DNA from: Castellaniella caeni NBRC 101664
GTDB taxonomy: Bacteria > Pseudomonadota > Gammaproteobacteria > Burkholderiales > Burkholderiaceae_B
Length of the DNA stretch: 64,000 nt
Assembly (NCBI RefSeq): GCF_001592225.1
Contig: NZ_BCWN01000002.1
Span: 171,393-235,392 of the forward strand
Direction: 5' to 3'
How positions within the stretch are numbered: position 1 is the stretch's first letter; each line of letters starts with the position of its first letter. Made by a program: the position numbers and the translations under genes. The notes below the pieces were generated by a model. The model was not told the DNA's origin. It did not search any database and worked only from the letters and a program-made list of their open reading frames with translations. Shown here piece by piece: positions 60,927 through 64,000 of the stretch.

Positions 60927-61610
60927 TTATGGTTGGAACCCTTCGGCGCGCATCTTGCGCAGCAGGTCGCGCCAGCGGCCGATCTGATCCACCGAACGGC
61001 GCGCGCCACCCGGCATGTAGATGCCCCGCGCATTGAAGCTGAACACGGGCGTGAGGTCGGGCCGCAGATGCGCCAGCTGAATACGATCGACCAGGCTGTC
61101 GAGCACCAGGGGCTCGGCCTGCGGGCTGGGGTAATAGCCCAGCACCATATGCGCGATGCTCTGGTTGCCCACCTGCGCCCGCACGTAGACCAGCCGCAGT
61201 TTTTCGGGCGGCACACCAAGATCGATGAGCGAAAAATACTTGCCGATGACGTAATCTTCGCAATCCCCCGCCCCCTTGGACAGGGACTCGACGGGCGTCG
61301 CCCAGTAATCGACCGTGTGCCAGATGGTGATGTCCTCGCCGCCGATGAGGGCCGAGTTCCAGAAATCATTGACGGCCCTGAGCTTTTCTTGTTCGCTCAA
61401 GCCCTTGGCCTGCGCAAGCATGGCCTGCCACGCCAGAACCGCCCGCTCGGCCCGAGCACCGTAATGTTTGCGCGCATACGCCTGCAAAGCCGACGGGTCG
61501 AAGGCAAACGCCGGAGCCGGCGCTGGCACGGCGACCAACACCAGACACAGCCCCACGAGCGCAGGCAGCGCCACACGAGCTGTCGCAGAGTGTATCCAGC
61601 GATCAAACAT
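60927..61610 (-). CDS. lapG: Periplasmic transglutaminase-like cysteine protease LapG
   Basis: A 227-residue BTLCP-family protease with a signal peptide (LPALVGLCLVLVAVPAPAPAFA, cleavage near residue 36). The catalytic triad is visible: Cys117 in GAGDCEDY, His154 in IAHMVLGYY and Asp171 in LDSL; D116 and E118 next to the Cys match the calcium-binding residues of Pseudomonas LapG. It cuts a large surface adhesin near its N-terminus, releasing the cell from a biofilm when c-di-GMP is low. The adhesin gene is not in the window. Confidence 0.93.
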   Translation of the reverse strand: MFDRWIHSATARVALPALVGLCLVLVAVPAPAPAFAFDPSALQAYARKHYGARAERAVLAWQAMLAQAKGLSEQEKLRAVNDFWNSALIGGEDITIWHTVDYWATPVESLSKGAGDCEDYVIGKYFSLIDLGVPPEKLRLVYVRAQVGNQSIAHMVLGYYPSPQAEPLVLDSLVDRIQLAHLRPDLTPVFSFNARGIYMPGGARRSVDQIGRWRDLLRKMRAEGFQP

Positions 61611-61930
61611 TTATTGATTTTGATACAGAACCCGCCCCGAAGGAAGGGGATAGCGGCGAGAAAACCCAGGCTGGGGATGCACGAGCGTAACAAATCACCC
61701 GCGCCACGGCTATTGGCGAGGACGACAGGATTCTATTCTGCCCATGGCCACAGCCAGCCCGGCTCTCGCCGGATCACCGCCGCTTACTTCGGCGCCACGG
61801 CCTCGCCACACAACGGCCTCGACCCCGAGGTTGGCGGGTCAGCGTCCGAGTGGCTTTCCGCCACCTCCCATTTCCCGAGCCTCTAGTGCGTTTACAGCGA
61901 CCTGGACGGGTTGCACCAAGGACTGTTGGG
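61611..61930. other. Intergenic stretch between lapG and the AbiE region
   Basis: These 320 bp hold the upstream region of lapG (about 61611-61740) and then a GC-rich stretch with no recognisable gene on either strand. Short open frames here have no family likeness. GC content drops from about 61900 onward, so this is the likely left edge of the acquired segment. I see no tRNA, integrase or clear direct repeat. Confidence 0.5.
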
Positions 61931-62857
61931 CTACATCCGAAATCGGTCATCCAGGGATTGGAGGGGCATCAGCGCAATTTCCACCTCAGCCAACATATTC
62001 CCCACCTCATTGGCCAAGAAGGCGTCAAAGCCCAGCGCGCCGATGGTTCGATTTTGCACATCCTGAGGCAGGAATCGACTCATTTCATCCTTGAATGCTG
62101 CGCTTTGCGTGATTTGCGGCAACCGATCGATCATCTTTCGCAATCGCTCCAGGTAGTTCGGCTCGCCGTAGTCACTGACCTTATTGGCAACCATATCTGA
62201 CGAAAGAACCGCGCCACGCTGTTGCAGCCAGCGCAGATCCCAAATATCCCGATGACGCACATACCGCGCACAACTTGGCAGCGACACGAGCTTGTCAGCC
62301 ATGATCTCGTTCATGGTCTCCACGCCAACGAGCACGTCCGAGTAGCCATCTGGCAGGAATTGATAGTTTCTGGCCAGGCTTTTGAGCTCGCGGGTATAGG
62401 CGGGGACATTTGCCACTTCGAGCTTGATGCGCTGCCTGGGAATATCCGGTCGATCAGGTGAGGTCTGAATGCTAATTTGCCATTTCGAGATGCCGATAGA
62501 TGGCCCCCCCCCTTCGTGGACGTCGATCAATGGTCGAACCTTGGGCTCTTTCACCTGAATCAATAAGCCGTAACGGGCGCTCAGGTAATCCTCAAGACAC
62601 GCCTTAATATCACGCAGTGCGCTGAGCTCAAAGTTCGATCCACCTGCGAAATCAAGATCCTCTGAGAATCTTGGCGCCCCATGACACAAGCGCAAAGATG
62701 TCCCACCCTGAAAAGTCAACTTGTCGAGTAGCTTACCTTGGGATAACGCGAAAAGAATGTCGTAGTGCAGCAGCTCTTTTTCGATCACCGCACGCATGTG
62801 CGCACGACCCGGCTCGCGCATGGCCAGATACACCAGTTCATTGAAGGCCTCTCGCAT
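61931..62857 (-). CDS. AbiEii-family nucleotidyltransferase toxin
   Basis: A 308-residue DNA polymerase beta-like nucleotidyltransferase of type IV toxin-antitoxin systems. Motif I is GGTSLRLCHG (51-60), motif II SEDLDF with its two Asp (65-70), motif III EIMADKLVSL (184-193), and motif IV RHRDIWDL (201-208). AbiEii-like toxins block growth, some by adding nucleotides to tRNA 3' ends, and can abort phage infection. Glycines 116-118 are coded by an unbroken run of nine G (62512-62504), so single-base slippage would truncate the protein. It follows its antitoxin by 52 bp. GC is visibly lower than in the core genome. Confidence 0.88.
   Translation of the reverse strand: MREAFNELVYLAMREPGRAHMRAVIEKELLHYDILFALSQGKLLDKLTFQGGTSLRLCHGAPRFSEDLDFAGGSNFELSALRDIKACLEDYLSARYGLLIQVKEPKVRPLIDVHEGGGPSIGISKWQISIQTSPDRPDIPRQRIKLEVANVPAYTRELKSLARNYQFLPDGYSDVLVGVETMNEIMADKLVSLPSCARYVRHRDIWDLRWLQQRGAVLSSDMVANKVSDYGEPNYLERLRKMIDRLPQITQSAAFKDEMSRFLPQDVQNRTIGALGFDAFLANEVGNMLAEVEIALMPLQSLDDRFRM
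62504..62512 (-). repeat. G9 homopolymer tract inside the AbiEii gene
   Basis: Nine C on the plus strand, equal to nine G on the coding strand, after codon 115. The present length keeps the reading frame open. Confidence 0.8.
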
Positions 62858-62909
62858 TACATTTCTCTATCGAGTCTGTTGTGCTGATGTTTGTGCGCCA
62901 TGGCCTCGC

Positions 62910-63536
62910 TCATGGCCTTGGGCGGTCGAACGGGTATGTACTAGGGGCCCCTCGAGGTTGATCACCGCCCACCTGTCCGCCGTCCATGGACTCTGCAAGA
63001 ACCTCTTCGAACTCCGCCATATCAACCAGATGTAGATTGCGCCCTACCCGGCGCAAATCCCTCAATGCTGTTTCAACTTTGGCCACCCTCAGCGGACGTC
63101 CATCAACTCGGTTGATCGCCTTGCGCAAGCCTGCTGGCGCTCGATCTGTATGGGTGAACTCAATGGTTCCATAAGGCGTCATAAATTCTCCCGAGCGCCC
63201 TGTCGTCATGACAGTGATGCGTCCCACAGGAATCTGAGAGATGACCCCGTACTCCGAGAGCGCGGACTCAAGGCTCACGTAACTCAAGTCGGCCGGGCGC
63301 AAGGCTATAGCCACATGCTCAATCGTCCAGGAGTCCCGGCTCTTCGCCGCTTCGTGGACATACACCCCCCGCGCAGCGGACACAAGAAGCCCCGCGCCAA
63401 CCATGCGGGCAAGACCCTCGGAAAAGGTCTTCTCCGACTCGTGAGCAAAAGCCGTACGCAGATTCTGGCGCCGAATCACATACATGCCCAGAGCATCCAT
63501 TGCTTGCAAAGCTTTGATAAGTTCGATCTGAGTCAA
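62910..63536 (-). CDS. AbiEi-family antitoxin/transcriptional regulator
   Basis: A ~208-residue protein: a winged-helix N-terminus (LTQIELIKALQAMDALGMYVIRRQNLR) followed by the AbiEi core YVSLESALSEYGVISQIPVGRITVMTTGRSGEF and TPYGTIEFTHT. It neutralises AbiEii and usually represses the pair by binding repeats in the promoter. The open frame extends to 63602, but a good promoter (63595-63567) overlaps those codons. The likely start is therefore TTG at 63536, or an ATG at 63500; this is uncertain. The last ~30 residues look disordered. Confidence 0.78.
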   Translation of the reverse strand: MTQIELIKALQAMDALGMYVIRRQNLRTAFAHESEKTFSEGLARMVGAGLLVSAARGVYVHEAAKSRDSWTIEHVAIALRPADLSYVSLESALSEYGVISQIPVGRITVMTTGRSGEFMTPYGTIEFTHTDRAPAGLRKAINRVDGRPLRVAKVETALRDLRRVGRNLHLVDMAEFEEVLAESMDGGQVGGDQPRGAPSTYPFDRPRP

Positions 63537-63566
63537 TTTATCTATACACGAATACCATGTTAAGAT

Positions 63567-63595
63567 AGGATAAGCGTATGGATAACCGATGTCAA
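63567..63595 (-). promoter_or_regulatory. Promoter of the abiE pair
   Basis: Minus-strand TTGACA (63595-63590) and TATCCT (63572-63567), 17 bp apart. GATAAGCG/GATAACCG octamers at 63569, 63581 and 63608 (plus strand) flank or overlap it and could be AbiEi sites. Confidence 0.6.
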
Positions 63596-63687
63596 GAATC
63601 ATCTAACGATAACCGCCTCTCCCCACATCCCGCAACGGCATTGGGCACGCCACTGAACTGAAAGGCACCCTCGCGATTGATCGGATT

Positions 63688-64000
63688 TCAATCCCTGAAC
63701 ACATCGTCCAGAGTCGTGGCATCCACAAAGTTCAGCGACCAAGCCTCCAGGTCTTTTGCCTGGGCGCGACGAACGCGTTGGGTAACGGCCTTAGCCACCG
63801 GGCCAAAGCGACGCTCAATTTGAAGCAAGAGCAGTTCGGCTTGACCCTCAGCCCGGCCCTTCTCCATCCCCAGCCGCTCGGCAACCAATACGTAACTCAT
63901 TTTTCGCTCCTGTCCCATGACCACCACGACAAACGGGTTCGTGCGCGCCAGCGATTTCAGCTCGCCCCAGCGGCCCAGCCATTGAGACAAGTGTACGACA
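63688..64000 (-). CDS. C-terminal part of Rpn-like nuclease/'transposase' (DUF4351)
   Basis: The 3' end of a minus-strand gene that enters from beyond the window. The visible ~104 residues contain WLGRWGELKSLARTNPFVVVV, then an EKGRAEGQAELLLLQIERRFGPV helix and LEAWSLNFVDATTLDDVFRD. This is the tail pattern of Rpn/PD-(D/E)XK 'transposase-like' proteins with a DUF4351 C-terminus. Rpn proteins are DNA nucleases that promote RecA-independent recombination. The catalytic domain is outside the window, so activity cannot be judged. It reads in the same direction as the AbiE pair. Confidence 0.7.
   Translation of the reverse strand, partial: VVHLSQWLGRWGELKSLARTNPFVVVVMGQERKMSYVLVAERLGMEKGRAEGQAELLLLQIERRFGPVAKAVTQRVRRAQAKDLEAWSLNFVDATTLDDVFRD

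Noticed and set aside
61741..61930. Possible decayed gene left of the AbiE pair
   Set aside because: No frame on either strand gave a recognisable family fragment, so no pseudogene is claimed.
63688..64000. Rpn-like gene as a truncated pseudogene
   Set aside because: The frame is open to the window edge, so the truncation is simply the end of the supplied sequence.

Overview
The window is a 64 kb piece of a high-GC chromosome from a betaproteobacterium, most likely of the order Burkholderiales and close to Alcaligenaceae (Bordetella/Achromobacter/Castellaniella relatives). The reasons are the core gene sets (pyrG-kdsA-eno-ftsB; leuS-lptE-holA-proA; purC-purE-purK), the type B L31, the heavy G/C bias at third codon positions and the protein sequences themselves. 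The genus is inference. Almost all of the window is ordinary housekeeping chromosome. Only the last ~2 kb looks acquired.

Layout. 0-11 kb: fkpB (cut by the window start) divergent from radC; L31B with a terminator; a membrane GT-C glycosyltransferase overlapping a MATE exporter; a glycine betaine ABC transporter (proX-proW-proV, minus strand); cyclopropane fatty acid synthase; a Bcr/CflA exporter; rpmB-rpmG. 11-22.6 kb: leuS-lptE-holA-proA, a HemJ/CopD-like membrane protein and an RlmL-type methyltransferase with a long basic tail; a 62-residue unknown protein behind a strikingly palindromic promoter; an RDD membrane protein, Hsp33 and a lone TadE-like protein. 22.3-28.6 kb (minus strand): ftsB, eno, kdsA and pyrG, then an MFS pump with a MarR regulator and a clear operator. 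28.7-41.8 kb: aminopeptidase P, the 3-oxoacid CoA-transferase pair, a thioesterase, ETF-ubiquinone oxidoreductase, MarC, acetyl-CoA synthetase, propionyl-CoA synthetase coupled to an MFS protein, and TcdA. 42-50 kb: chaC-pdxH-flavin reductase-purU, a MaoC-like protein, then a tight minus-strand run fbaA-purC-purE-purK-sua5. 50.2-54.6 kb: the molybdenum cluster (mog, modE, modC, modB, modA) with a ModE-type box. 54.7-56.4 kb: xerD, ybaK and tRNA-Arg(CCU). 56.5-61.6 kb: an exported creatininase-family protein paired with a membrane-anchored beta-propeller protein, then lapD-lapG, a c-di-GMP-controlled periplasmic protease module. 61.9-64 kb: visibly lower GC, with an AbiE type IV toxin-antitoxin pair and the 3' end of an Rpn-like (PD-(D/E)XK 'transposase') gene cut by the window end.

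Several groups work together: CoA-ester metabolism (scoAB, thioesterase, ETF-QO, acs, prpE); de novo purine synthesis with formate recycling (purC/E/K, purU); molybdate uptake and its sensor; and surface-adhesin release control (lapD/lapG). The least understood parts are the creatininase/beta-propeller pair, whose creatininase has changed metal-ligand positions, and the 62-aa gene with nested operators. The AbiEii toxin gene is also notable because it contains a nine-G tract that could make it phase-variable.
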